DNA from: JBKCHH01 sp046302855 | GTDB taxonomy: Bacteria > Pseudomonadota > Alphaproteobacteria > Rickettsiales > UBA8987 | Length of the DNA: 39,751 nt | Direction: 5' to 3' | Assembly (NCBI GenBank): GCA_046302855.1 | Contig: JBKCHH010000088.1 | Location: 1-39,751 of the forward strand | Shown: piece after piece, positions 17,194 to 25,708 of the stretch | Layout of the letters: each line of letters starts with the position of its first letter | Numbering within the stretch: the first letter of the stretch is position 1 | The notes under the pieces: generated by a model | Databases searched by the model: none | What the model saw: the letters and a program-made list of their open reading frames with translations, nothing else | Told to the model about the DNA's origin: nothing | Made by a program: the position numbers and the translations under genes

Positions 17194-17207
17194 GAGGGGA
17201 AGGTCTT

Positions 17208-19433
17208 TTAATCCACCACCTTTCTTTTTCCGCTGTGGTCGGGTTCGGAAACTATGCCATCTTTTTCTAGCTGTTCTACAATATTTGCCGCCCGGTTATA
17301 ACCAATTCTCAAAGCCCTTTGCACATAGCTAACTGATACTTTTTTCTCTCTCAATACCAGTTCTTTTGCCTGCCTATACATCTCATCACCACCACCTTCA
17401 TCATCTGCCCCCACTTCTTCGCCATCTTCTTCTTCATCTGAAATGGTTACATCTTCAATATATTCCGGCTTACCTTGCTTGCGAACAAATTCGGCAACTC
17501 GCTCTACTTCACTATCTGATACAAAGGGCCCATGCACCCTAGTAATTTTGCCCCCCCCTGCCATAAATAGCATATCCCCCATGCCAAGCAGTTGTTCAGC
17601 CCCTTGTTCACCAAGTATAGTTCTGGAATCTATTTTTGAAGTTACCTGAAAGCTAATTCTGCTTGGAAAGTTTGCCTTAATTACCCCGGTTATTACATCA
17701 ACCGATGGCCTTTGCGTAGCAAGAATTATATGAATGCCAGCGGCGCGTGCCATTTGGGCAAGCCTTTGCACAGATGTTTCAATTTCCTTACCAGCAACTA
17801 GCATTAAATCTGCCATTTCATCCACAATTACCACAATAAAGGGCATGGCCTTTTTGCTTAGTGGGATTTTTTCTACTATGGGCAGGCCAGTTTCTGGATT
17901 AAAGCCCGTTTGCACCTCATGCGATATTTCTTTATTGTGTTTTACGGCATCTAACACCTTATCATTGTATCCATAGATGTTTCTAACGCCTAGATTAGAC
18001 ATTAGCCTGTATCTTGCCTCCATTTCCTTTACCACCCACTTTAAAGCCACTACCGCTTTTTTAGGCTCCGTAACAACAGGAGCTAAAAGGTGTGGAATAT
18101 CTTGATAGACTGAAAGTTCCAGCATTTTAGGGTCTATCATTATAAATTTACATTCTTCCGGTGAAAACTTGTATAGAAGCGAGAGTATCATGGCATTAAT
18201 CCCAACAGATTTGCCAGAGCCGGTCGTTCCAGCCACAAGCAAGTGAGGCGTTTTTGCCAAGTCTATTACAAATGGGTTGCCAGCTATATCTTTACCTAAA
18301 GATAGTGGCAGGGTAGCTTTAGAGTTTTTAAAGAATTCAGATTCAAACACTTCCCGCAAATAAACGGTTTGGCGACTACTATTTGGAAGCTCAATACCAA
18401 TAGCATTTTGCCCAGCTATTATGGCAATTCTTGCAGAAACGGCACTCATACTTCTAGCAATATCATCTGCTAAACCTATAACCCGTGAAGATTTAGTGCC
18501 AGCTGAAGGTTCAAGCGAATATAGGGTTACAACTGGGCCAGGATTAATTTCAGTAATTTTACCCTTAACGCCAAAATCGCCCAAAACCTTTTCTAGAACT
18601 TGCGCATTTTGCATTAGGGCAGATTCTGAAATATTGCTTGCCTTGCCCTTTGGCTCTTGAAGTAAATTAAATTGGGGGATTAAATACTTATCTGGCACAA
18701 TTAAGGGTAGCTCTGTTTGCACAATATTTTTTGGCCTTTTTTGTAGAGGGTTTGAAATCTTAAACTTCTTTTTAGCTTCGCCCTCCCCCTGCTTAGCCCT
18801 CTTTTTTATTAAGCCCCTTAAACCATTTACTATAAAACTTATGGCAAAATAGAAATAGAAGGAGATAAATTTAATAATCTTAAACCAAACCTCTTTACTA
18901 ACGCTACTGGCTAGATAGAAAATAAAGGTATTCACAATAGTAAGAATTAAAAAAATTCCCGATGGAAACAAAAAGGGGAGTAAAAAGAAGGCATCTTTAG
19001 CTATTAGTTTATTTTTTATGAAGGCACCTATGTAGCCACCAAAACTTGCCCCCTCATTTGCCACCCAGCTTGGTTTAAGGGTGGGGATAAAATCAAGAAA
19101 TGAAAAGAAAAAGGAGAAAAATGGAATCCCAACTAATAATAGCAATAACCTTACCCAAAACAAGGGGAGCTGTTTTTTAACCACTATCACCAAGCCCCAA
19201 ATCATTACTAAAAAAGATGCATAATAGGTGCCAAACCCTATAAATTCTTTTAAAGGAACGGCAAAAAAAGCCCCCGCCTTGCCACAGTAGTTAATAATTT
19301 CCGCCTCATTTAGTGAATTAAAAGAGGAATCATTAGGATGGGCAGAAAAAAAAGAAAGGAATAAAAACAAGCCAAAAGCAAATACCCCAATACCTAAGGC
19401 CTCAAACAGTTTTTTTCTAACAAACTCTTTCAT
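17208..19433 (-). CDS. ftsK: DNA translocase FtsK
   Basis: Septum-anchored DNA pump that clears the chromosome termini and activates XerCD recombination at division. Residues 1-205 contain about four membrane segments. A short Lys-rich linker (~206-240) replaces the long linker of E. coli FtsK. The alpha/beta motor domain runs from ~250 to 655, with Walker A GTTGSGKS (402-409), Walker B VVIVDEMAD (534-542) and LATQRPSVDVITG. An acidic spacer (~664-683) leads to the C-terminal gamma winged-helix domain (YRQAKELVLREKKVSVSYVQ), which reads KOPS-like polarity sites. Length is 741 residues. The gene lies 83 bp downstream of the DUF3137 gene on the same strand. Confidence 0.95.
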   Translation of the reverse strand: MKEFVRKKLFEALGIGVFAFGLFLFLSFFSAHPNDSSFNSLNEAEIINYCGKAGAFFAVPLKEFIGFGTYYASFLVMIWGLVIVVKKQLPLFWVRLLLLLVGIPFFSFFFSFLDFIPTLKPSWVANEGASFGGYIGAFIKNKLIAKDAFFLLPFLFPSGIFLILTIVNTFIFYLASSVSKEVWFKIIKFISFYFYFAISFIVNGLRGLIKKRAKQGEGEAKKKFKISNPLQKRPKNIVQTELPLIVPDKYLIPQFNLLQEPKGKASNISESALMQNAQVLEKVLGDFGVKGKITEINPGPVVTLYSLEPSAGTKSSRVIGLADDIARSMSAVSARIAIIAGQNAIGIELPNSSRQTVYLREVFESEFFKNSKATLPLSLGKDIAGNPFVIDLAKTPHLLVAGTTGSGKSVGINAMILSLLYKFSPEECKFIMIDPKMLELSVYQDIPHLLAPVVTEPKKAVVALKWVVKEMEARYRLMSNLGVRNIYGYNDKVLDAVKHNKEISHEVQTGFNPETGLPIVEKIPLSKKAMPFIVVIVDEMADLMLVAGKEIETSVQRLAQMARAAGIHIILATQRPSVDVITGVIKANFPSRISFQVTSKIDSRTILGEQGAEQLLGMGDMLFMAGGGKITRVHGPFVSDSEVERVAEFVRKQGKPEYIEDVTISDEEEDGEEVGADDEGGGDEMYRQAKELVLREKKVSVSYVQRALRIGYNRAANIVEQLEKDGIVSEPDHSGKRKVVD

Positions 19434-19516
19434 TTAGAATTTTGCCCTAAAGATAAACCAAACGCTTAATATATTCAAGCAAGTTTGAGATTATGCCACA
19501 TAAATGAGAAAAGCTA

Positions 19517-20530
19517 TTAAAGCCCCGTTTTTTCAGAAAGTTTTAAAGTGTCTATAATATTAAATATTGCCTGCATTTCTATAAGAACAGTTTTTATATC
19601 ATATTCAAAAGTTGAGGGTAGAAAAATAGAAGAGGTTTTAAAAGTATCCTCCCCCCTATCAATCATAAACAATAGTTTTTTATTATAAAAACTACATTTT
19701 ATTTGATTGTTAAACATTGAAGATAAAGCCAAAAGCCTTTCCATAAAAGTGGTGGTGAGTAGATACCTTGCTTCTATTTGATCATTTGAATAGACTTCAA
19801 ACTGATTTTCAAAAGTTGGGTCTTCTAAATTAACTACTTGAAGGCTACTAAACTTATCTTTTAACCAATTATTAACCATTCCTGCATCTTCTACCACTAT
19901 GGTTTTACCGTTAAAGTTTTTGTTCATAGTTAAACAAATAACAATTCCGTGGAAAACTCTACATTGACGACCTTTGCTGCCTTTTTTTAATAGATTGGCT
20001 GAAAAAAACTCTATAACAACTTCTTTATAAGAGCCCTTAACATAATCTTCTAAAATAGCCTTATCATAATAAGGCACTATTTCATAACCTTCAAAAACAC
20101 TGATTGATAGTGGACTTTCGTTGTTATATTTATAATTATCACCAAAAAAACTAAATATTTTAGGAAAAATTATTGATTTTACTGAAGATTTATACTTTCT
20201 TATGGGCTGATAAGCAAATCTTCCTATTATAAAAAACAAAACAATAATATATTCTAAAGCTTCTAATGCTTTTACACCTGTTACAAATACAAACAACAAA
20301 CCATATAAGAAACCGAATAAAGCTATTGCAATTAATAACCTAGATTTGAACTTTTTCAAAGCCTCAATCCTTTTTGCTTCAAACTCTATTACATGGGGTA
20401 GAATATACTTATCATAATGGGGCTTAAAGGGTTTTTCTGTTCCTAAATCATCTTTAAACGAATCAGCTTCTGAAAGTGGATTGGTTTTATTAAAAAACAA
20501 AAATCTAAAAAAGTTTTTTATAGTTTCCAT
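19517..20530 (-). CDS. DUF3137-family membrane protein paired with LemA
   Basis: 337 residues. After a ~65-residue cytoplasmic N-terminus come two adjacent hydrophobic segments (LLIAIALFGFLYGLLFVFV and LEYIIVLFFIIGRFAY), then a ~220-residue soluble domain with repeated beta-strand pattern and GKTIVVEDAG. This layout and the position 19 bp downstream of lemA match the DUF3137 proteins often encoded beside LemA in Proteobacteria. The function of the pair is not established; a role in envelope maintenance or anchoring of a membrane-associated process is only a guess. No catalytic motif is visible. Confidence 0.75.
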   Translation of the reverse strand: METIKNFFRFLFFNKTNPLSEADSFKDDLGTEKPFKPHYDKYILPHVIEFEAKRIEALKKFKSRLLIAIALFGFLYGLLFVFVTGVKALEALEYIIVLFFIIGRFAYQPIRKYKSSVKSIIFPKIFSFFGDNYKYNNESPLSISVFEGYEIVPYYDKAILEDYVKGSYKEVVIEFFSANLLKKGSKGRQCRVFHGIVICLTMNKNFNGKTIVVEDAGMVNNWLKDKFSSLQVVNLEDPTFENQFEVYSNDQIEARYLLTTTFMERLLALSSMFNNQIKCSFYNKKLLFMIDRGEDTFKTSSIFLPSTFEYDIKTVLIEMQAIFNIIDTLKLSEKTGL

Positions 20531-20549
20531 TTGGAATTAACTTTAAAGC

Positions 20550-21122
20550 CTATTTTAAAAACTTATCCGCATCTATTGCTGTTTTTTCTTTTTCGTCTGT
20601 TTTTAAAAAGGGCATATCTTCTATACCTATTATGCTGGCGATAAAACTACTTGGAAAAATTTGCACAGAATTATTTAGCTGAGTAACGGCGGCGTTATAA
20701 AAACGACGAGCAGCGGCTATTTCCGCCTCTACCTCATTATATGTTCTCATAGCCTGCACCATAGTTTCGTTAGATTTAAGATTGGGATAGTTTTCTGCAG
20801 TAATCATCAATTGCCCCATTTTATTTTGTAAAGCTTCAGCAATGCCCAAATGCTCAGTAACGGCATTTTTGTTTTTTTTGTTATAATCACTTTGAACTTT
20901 TGTTCTAAGCTCTGTTATTTCTGTTATTAAATTTTTTTCATGCTCTAAGAATTTTTGGGCAATTTTTAAAATATTGGGAATTAAATCAAACCTTTTTTTC
21001 ATTTGGACATCAATGCCAGATAAAGCTTCTAGCACTTTGTTTCTATTAGAAATAACTTTAACGTATAAAAAGTAAATAATTCCAGCAAAGAATAATAAAA
21101 TCCACCAAAAACTAATGTTCAT
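20550..21122 (-). CDS. lemA: LemA family protein
   Basis: 190-residue membrane-anchored coiled-coil protein. An N-terminal transmembrane segment (FWWILLFFAGIIYFLYVKVI) is followed by the LemA core: KRFDLIPNILKIAQKFLEHE, AENYPNLKSNETM and AARRFYNAAVTQLNN, and then the short hydrophobic IFPSSFIASIIG. Length and motifs are typical. It is the first gene of a two-gene unit with the DUF3137 gene and diverges from rlpA. On its strand TCAGGTAG precedes the start by 10-17 nt and may serve as a weak ribosome-binding site. Function of the family is unresolved in most bacteria. Confidence 0.93.
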   Translation of the reverse strand: MNISFWWILLFFAGIIYFLYVKVISNRNKVLEALSGIDVQMKKRFDLIPNILKIAQKFLEHEKNLITEITELRTKVQSDYNKKNKNAVTEHLGIAEALQNKMGQLMITAENYPNLKSNETMVQAMRTYNEVEAEIAAARRFYNAAVTQLNNSVQIFPSSFIASIIGIEDMPFLKTDEKEKTAIDADKFLK

Positions 21123-21219
21123 AAGCTTAAACCTACCTGAGTTATTTAAGAAATAAAAAATAAATTGTAAGTTGTAAAGCTATTTTTATTTGGTGGGCGA
21201 AGAGTTCCTATTTATTCAT

Positions 21220-21247
21220 TTGCTTTTTCATATCACAATATTATAAT
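21220..21247 (+). promoter_or_regulatory. Sigma70-type promoter of the rlpA-thiL-tpiA-virB9 operon
   Basis: TTGCTT (21220-21225), 16-bp spacer, TATAAT (21242-21247). The -10 is perfect and the -35 matches four of six positions. Start of RNA near 21254 would leave a ~19-nt leader carrying TCAGGTAG (21262-21269), whose AGGT could pair with the 16S tail five bases before the ATG at 21273. Confidence 0.5.
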
Positions 21248-21272
21248 ACTTAAATTCAAGTTCAGGTAGAAT

Positions 21273-22181
21273 ATGAAAAATTTCTTTATCCTTGTTTTTG
21301 TGCTGTGGCTTTTTAGTGCCTGCTCATCTCATAATCCAGATGCAGTGGTGGTTGAAAGAAATAATCTAAATGAAGTGGGGAAAACCAAGCCTTCCTATAA
21401 AGAAGGTGCGGAATATGCAAAGTATCAAGACCCAACTAATCTTTACGCCGGCAAAGAGTTTAATGGCTTTTATAAAATTGGCAACCCTTACAAGTTAGAT
21501 AATACTTGGTACTATCCAAAAGCTGATGAAACCTACGCCGAAGAGGGCTTTGCTAGCTGGTATGGGAGCGATTTTCACGCCATAAAAACCGCTAATAATG
21601 AAACTTTTGATAAAGATTCTGTTTCCGCCGGGCATCGCACCCTACCCATGCCTAGCATTGTGCGGGTAACTAATTTAGAAAATGATAAGACCATTTATGT
21701 TCGCATTAACGATAGGGGCCCCTTTTTTGCGGATAGAATTATAGACCTATCTGAAAAATCATCGCAGTTGCTGGGTATCAAAAAGGAAGGAACGGCTAAG
21801 GTAAGGGTGGAATTTGCCAAGGAACAGACTGACAGAATGTTTGAAGATGATTCGCACGAAAGTTATAATCGCAATGATTTAAAAAAGGCCTTTCCTAAAA
21901 ACGAATTTGTAGGGGTTGCTCCTAAAAAAGAAGATTTGGGCAGTTTAATATATTTTGTGCAACTGGGTGCCTTTTCTAACCAAAAAGATGCTTCTAGCTT
22001 ACTTGCCAAGATTCAAAAAAAGTATGGTTCGGGTGAAGTTTCAGTGTTTGAAAGTGAGATTAAAAAATATTATCGTGTGCGTTTGGGGCCATTTAATAAA
22101 CTCTCCGAAGCCGATAAAAAATTGCAAAAGGTTAAAATTGAGTATAATAAGGCGATTATTGTCTCTGAACATCCCGAATGA
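21273..22181 (+). CDS. rlpA: RlpA-like septal lytic transglycosylase lipoprotein (DPBB + SPOR)
   Basis: Outer-membrane lipoprotein that cleaves denuded peptidoglycan at the septum. The signal peptide ends in lipobox LFSAC, with Cys17 as the lipid site. The double-psi beta-barrel domain spans ~88-180, with AEEGFASWYG, SAGHRTLPMPS (His121) and VRINDRGPF (Asp147); these correspond to the residues implicated in catalysis in Pseudomonas RlpA. A C-terminal SPOR domain (~224-299; YFVQLGAFSNQKDA, YYRVRLGPF) targets septal glycan strands. Length is 302 residues. It is the first gene of a run with thiL (14-bp gap), tpiA and virB9. Confidence 0.93.
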   Translation: MKNFFILVFVLWLFSACSSHNPDAVVVERNNLNEVGKTKPSYKEGAEYAKYQDPTNLYAGKEFNGFYKIGNPYKLDNTWYYPKADETYAEEGFASWYGSDFHAIKTANNETFDKDSVSAGHRTLPMPSIVRVTNLENDKTIYVRINDRGPFFADRIIDLSEKSSQLLGIKKEGTAKVRVEFAKEQTDRMFEDDSHESYNRNDLKKAFPKNEFVGVAPKKEDLGSLIYFVQLGAFSNQKDASSLLAKIQKKYGSGEVSVFESEIKKYYRVRLGPFNKLSEADKKLQKVKIEYNKAIIVSEHPE

Positions 22182-22195
22182 AATGCGCTTGATTA

Positions 22196-23167
22196 ATGAA
22201 AGAGTTCGCCATCATTAAAAAATACATAGAACCCCTTGCTAACAATAAGGAATCCTTAGGCCTAAAAGATGATGTTGCCATTATCCCCAAAAATTCAACC
22301 ACTGATTATGTTGTTTCTAAAGATGGCATTACCGAAGGGGTGCATTTTCCAAACAATTACCCAGCTAAATATATTGCCAGACGGTTAATTCGCTCTAACT
22401 TATCAGACCTTGCTTCAAGCGGGGCGGTGCCTAAATACTATTTACTTTTTACCTCTCTAACCAAAAACATCAAAGAACCATGGATAAAAGCATTTTATGC
22501 TGAACTTGCTTTGGAGCAAAAAAAATGGGGGGTAAAGCTAATAGGGGGCGATAGTATTAAAAACCTCTCCAACCAAATTACCCTTTCCCTTACCATTATG
22601 GGCGAAGTGCCAAAAAATAAGGCAATGCTTCGCTTTCAAGCAGAAGTGGGTGATGATATTTTCGTAACTGGCACTATAGGAAATGCTTTTGTAGGTTTAA
22701 AAATGATTTTGGGTGAAATTAAACAAAAAACTAAAGAAGGGGATAATTACTTTTTAAGGGCATTTAATAACTTTACCCCACCAGTAGAATTCGCCCACCT
22801 TATTGCCAAAAAAAGCCTATCAAAATGTGCTATAGATGTGTCAGACGGCTTTTTGGCAGATCTATTACATATTTTAGAAAATTCTAACAAGGGTGCCACT
22901 ATATATTTAGAAAAAATCCCCCTATCAGTTAAGGCAAAAAAATTAGCCTCTATAGAAGATTTGTTATCTGGCGGAGATGATTATCAAATAATCTTTACCG
23001 CCAATGCAAAAAATGAGAAAAAGTTGCTAGAAATAGCTAAAAAAACCAATACAAAAATTAGTAAAATTGGCAAGATTGAGGGCAAAAAAGGCTCTTCAAA
23101 CCCCTTGCATATTATTGACAATAAGGGCAAAAAAATAGAATTTACGAAACTTGGCTATTCACATTAA
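22196..23167 (+). CDS. thiL: Thiamine-monophosphate kinase
   Basis: Phosphorylates thiamine monophosphate to the cofactor thiamine diphosphate. Motifs are LGLKDDVAII (metal and ATP binding), VVSKDGITEGVHFP, RSNLSDLASSGA, LIGGDSIK, AIDVSDGFLADLLHI and SGGDDYQIIFTA, all typical of the AIR-synthase-like ThiL fold. Length is 323 residues. It starts 14 bp after rlpA and ends 6 bp before tpiA. No TPP riboswitch is visible ahead of it, which fits an internal operon position. No other thiamine gene is in the window. Confidence 0.95.
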   Translation: MKEFAIIKKYIEPLANNKESLGLKDDVAIIPKNSTTDYVVSKDGITEGVHFPNNYPAKYIARRLIRSNLSDLASSGAVPKYYLLFTSLTKNIKEPWIKAFYAELALEQKKWGVKLIGGDSIKNLSNQITLSLTIMGEVPKNKAMLRFQAEVGDDIFVTGTIGNAFVGLKMILGEIKQKTKEGDNYFLRAFNNFTPPVEFAHLIAKKSLSKCAIDVSDGFLADLLHILENSNKGATIYLEKIPLSVKAKKLASIEDLLSGGDDYQIIFTANAKNEKKLLEIAKKTNTKISKIGKIEGKKGSSNPLHIIDNKGKKIEFTKLGYSH

Positions 23168-23173
23168 AAATTT

Positions 23174-23863
23174 ATGCAAAAACTATTGGTTGCCAACTGG
23201 AAGGCTAATGGCGATTTAGAGCTAGTAAACAAGGTTTTAGAACTAGTAAAAACAAGCAATATTATCATCTGCCCACCTAGTTGCCTGCTTGGATTTTTTT
23301 ATAATTCCAACATAATTCTTGGCACGCAAAATATTAGTGAGAGAGAAAATGGTGCCTATACGGGTGAAATTACGGCTCAAATTGTATCCAACCTTAAGGT
23401 TAAATATGCTATAATTGGCCACTCTGAAAGAAGAATTCATTTTAAGGAAACAGAGGCGGTTTTAAAACAAAAACTAGCCCTTGCCATAAAGCACAAACTC
23501 ACTCCAATTTTTTGCGTTGGTGAAAAGTTGGAAGAAAAAAAACAAGGCAAAACCTTTTCTGCCTTAAAAAAGCAATTAAAAGCAATAAAAGGAATTAATT
23601 GCATCATAGCCTATGAACCTGTTTGGGCAATAGGTTCTGGCTTAACGCCTAGTGTAAAAGAAATAGATTCTGCTTTAGAATTTATCTATAAAGAAACTGG
23701 TAATAAAAACATTCTATACGGCGGTTCTGTGAATAAAAATAATGTGAAAGAAATTATAGATTTGCCATCCGTAAAAGGAATTTTGCTAGGAGGTGCTAGT
23801 ATTAACCTAAATGAATTTTCTGCTATTGTTGATTATTTTAAAAGACCCCTCTATACAAAATAA
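23174..23863 (+). CDS. tpiA: Triosephosphate isomerase (short form)
   Basis: Interconverts dihydroxyacetone phosphate and glyceraldehyde-3-phosphate. Catalytic residues are in place: Lys10 (ANWKANG), His83 (IIGHSERR) and Glu148 (AYEPVWAIGSG), with the phosphate-binding YGGSV and LLGGAS at the end. It is 229 residues against ~250 usual, with shortening in helices rather than at the active site. WAIGSGLTPS resembles the alphaproteobacterial loop-6 variant. Its reading frame ends 2 bp before virB9. Glycolytic neighbours such as gapA or pgk are not present. Confidence 0.95.
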   Translation: MQKLLVANWKANGDLELVNKVLELVKTSNIIICPPSCLLGFFYNSNIILGTQNISERENGAYTGEITAQIVSNLKVKYAIIGHSERRIHFKETEAVLKQKLALAIKHKLTPIFCVGEKLEEKKQGKTFSALKKQLKAIKGINCIIAYEPVWAIGSGLTPSVKEIDSALEFIYKETGNKNILYGGSVNKNNVKEIIDLPSVKGILLGGASINLNEFSAIVDYFKRPLYTK

Positions 23864-23865
23864 TA

Positions 23866-24876
23866 ATGAAGAAAATCTTTTTAATAGCCTTTTTTTTAAT
23901 AGCCTTAACCAGCAGGTTTAGTGTTGCACAAGATGCAGATTTAGAGGATTTGCCAACCCCCCCTATAGAAACAACGCCCCAAAAAACCGATATAAAAACA
24001 GATGTAAAAAAACCCCAAAAATCAAAATCTGCCCCCAACCCTATTTTAGATGAAGAAGAAAGCCGAAATAAAAAAGGTGCTTTAAAGCCAGATTTACCAC
24101 AAGAACCTGAAGCCTTTGGCCCGGATGAAAGGATTAAAAGATATATCTATAATCCAAACCAAGTATATGTTTATACGGGCTATTATACCTATCAATCCTT
24201 CATCCAATTTGCTAGTGATGAGGCGATTGTAAATATAACCTTGGGCGACCCCAGAGGCTGGACAATAAGTCCAAATGGTAGCCGTTTGTTTATAAAACCT
24301 ATTGGCAAAGATGCTACAACCCATATGACGGTTATCACCGATAAAAGAATCTATTTCTTTGAACTTTATGCTGATTTTGCCGATGAGCAGTTAAGGGATA
24401 AAAACCTATCATTTGCCATTTATTTTCACTACCCAGACCTAGAGCCACCAGGCAGGGCTGGCAGTTCTTTTATAAAACTAGCCGACACTGGGCAAAAAAA
24501 GAAGGATGATGTGGAAGAACTTCTTAAAACGCCGCAAGACCTTAACTTTAACTATAGTATTACCGGTTCTAGAAAAATTGCTCCTTTAAAAATTTTTGAC
24601 GATGGTGAATTTACCTATATGGAATTTAGAGGCGTAAATGCCACAATTCCCGCCATCTATTCCGTAGATGAAAATCGTAGCGAATCACTAATAAACTATC
24701 GCGTGCAGGGTAGATACATAGTAATTGAAAGGGTGGAATCACAATTTACCCTTCGCTATGGCACAGAAGTGGCCTGCGTGTTTAACGAGATAAATCAACT
24801 GCCATCAAGAGAGGCTATCGATCAAAAAAATAAAAAATCATTAGGGAAAAGAGCCAAAGAAGCGATAGGATTATAA
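23866..24876 (+). CDS. virB9: VirB9/CagX/TrbG-family type IV secretion protein
   Basis: Periplasmic/outer-membrane core component of P-type type IV secretion systems; with VirB7 and VirB10 it forms the outer ring. 336 residues. Signal peptide MKKIFLIAFFLIALTSRFSVA, then a ~70-residue Pro/Lys-rich linker. The VirB9 N-domain (~85-195) has YIYNPNQVYVYTGYYTYQSF, LGDPRGWTISPNGSRLFIKP and VITDKRIYFFELYA. The C-domain (~220-320) has NFNYSITGSRKIAPLKIFDDG, YRVQGRYIVIERV and FTLRYG. The start is 2 bp after tpiA. No other virB/rvh gene lies in the window, so this is either an isolated core gene or one of duplicated copies, as known for Rickettsiales rvhB9. A weak AU hairpin (ATTATC-GCTT-GATAAT, 24902-24917) follows the stop. 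Confidence 0.88.
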   Translation: MKKIFLIAFFLIALTSRFSVAQDADLEDLPTPPIETTPQKTDIKTDVKKPQKSKSAPNPILDEEESRNKKGALKPDLPQEPEAFGPDERIKRYIYNPNQVYVYTGYYTYQSFIQFASDEAIVNITLGDPRGWTISPNGSRLFIKPIGKDATTHMTVITDKRIYFFELYADFADEQLRDKNLSFAIYFHYPDLEPPGRAGSSFIKLADTGQKKKDDVEELLKTPQDLNFNYSITGSRKIAPLKIFDDGEFTYMEFRGVNATIPAIYSVDENRSESLINYRVQGRYIVIERVESQFTLRYGTEVACVFNEINQLPSREAIDQKNKKSLGKRAKEAIGL

Positions 24877-24971
24877 GACTACTTTTGAAAGAATTTTCTT
24901 GATTATCGCTTGATAATTATTATTTATTAGGTAATTACTAAAATAACAAAGTTCAAATTTACATCCCATAT

Positions 24972-25568
24972 ATGGTCTGGCTTATGAAATTAAAAACAAA
25001 ATATAGGTTTTTTGCTAAAATCTCTCTACTAGCGGTTGTATTATTTTTTGGTGCTTTTAATGTTAAGGTTGCTAACGCTCAAACCATTTCACCAAATCCA
25101 CTTTCAACCTCTATAGCAGTTGTTGATATAAAATTAATTGTAGAAAAATCTAAGGCTGCCTTATCTTTGGCAAAACAATTGCAAGAAACTCAAGGCAAAT
25201 TTCAAAAAGAAATAAAAAAGGTTGAAACTTCTTTAAAGGAAAAGGAAGAAAAATTAGTTAAGCAAAAAAGTATTATTGAAGAATCTGCTTATGAAGAAAA
25301 GGTTAAGCAGTTTCAATCAGAAGTTTTTGATGCTAACCAGAGTGTGAAGAAGAAAAAGGCTACGCTTGAAAAGGGCTATTTAAAAGGCTTAGAACAAATT
25401 CGTGGCGTTACATTGGATATAATTGCAGATATCGCTAGAGCCAACAAATATTCAATTGTTCTGCCAAAATCTCAGCTTTTATATAGCGAAAAGGCAAATG
25501 ATATTTCTGAGCAGGTTTTAGCTAAATTAGATTCAAAACTTTCTAGCGTTAAACTAAACTTAGATTAG
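24972..25568 (+). CDS. skp: OmpH/Skp-family periplasmic chaperone
   Basis: Holdase that carries unfolded outer-membrane proteins across the periplasm to the BAM complex. Signal peptide (core ISLLAVVLFFGAFNVKVANA), then the OmpH start motif IAVVDIKLIVEKSKAA. A long Lys/Glu/Gln-rich coiled coil (residues ~65-145) forms the tentacle arms, returning to a short strand (YSIVLPKSQLLYSEKANDIS). Length is 198 residues. A second ATG at 24984 gives a more typical signal peptide and may be the true start. In most Proteobacteria skp follows bamA, but here it stands between virB9 and ctpA with ~95 and 140-bp gaps. Its clients could include the barrel protein encoded at 13.7-16.9 kb (inference). Confidence 0.88.
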   Translation: MVWLMKLKTKYRFFAKISLLAVVLFFGAFNVKVANAQTISPNPLSTSIAVVDIKLIVEKSKAALSLAKQLQETQGKFQKEIKKVETSLKEKEEKLVKQKSIIEESAYEEKVKQFQSEVFDANQSVKKKKATLEKGYLKGLEQIRGVTLDIIADIARANKYSIVLPKSQLLYSEKANDISEQVLAKLDSKLSSVKLNLD

Positions 25569-25708
25569 TCTGTAGCTATATTGGCTCAAATTTTCTAATT
25601 CCCCCTCAAGTTATAAAACTAAACTTGTAAGAAATAATTTTAGGTGATATGGAATTTTTATTATAATCGAATTATAACCGAACAAAAATCAGGTAGAATA
25701 CTTAATTT

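Larger units (their letters stand above)
16859..17207. other. 349-bp intergenic region between ftsK and the protease gene
   Basis: No gene seen. Read on the minus strand from the ftsK stop, it holds repeat copy 2 (17193-17064), a terminator-like hairpin at its end (17097-17062), ~70 bp of unassigned sequence, an intrinsic terminator (16992-16971), a sigma70-like promoter (16967-16940) and a ~75-nt leader to the protease ATG. Each part is listed separately. Confidence 0.7.

Noticed and set aside
22182..22195. TPP riboswitch before thiL
   Set aside because: The gap to rlpA is only 14 bp, too short for an aptamer, and no CTGAGA box is seen nearby.
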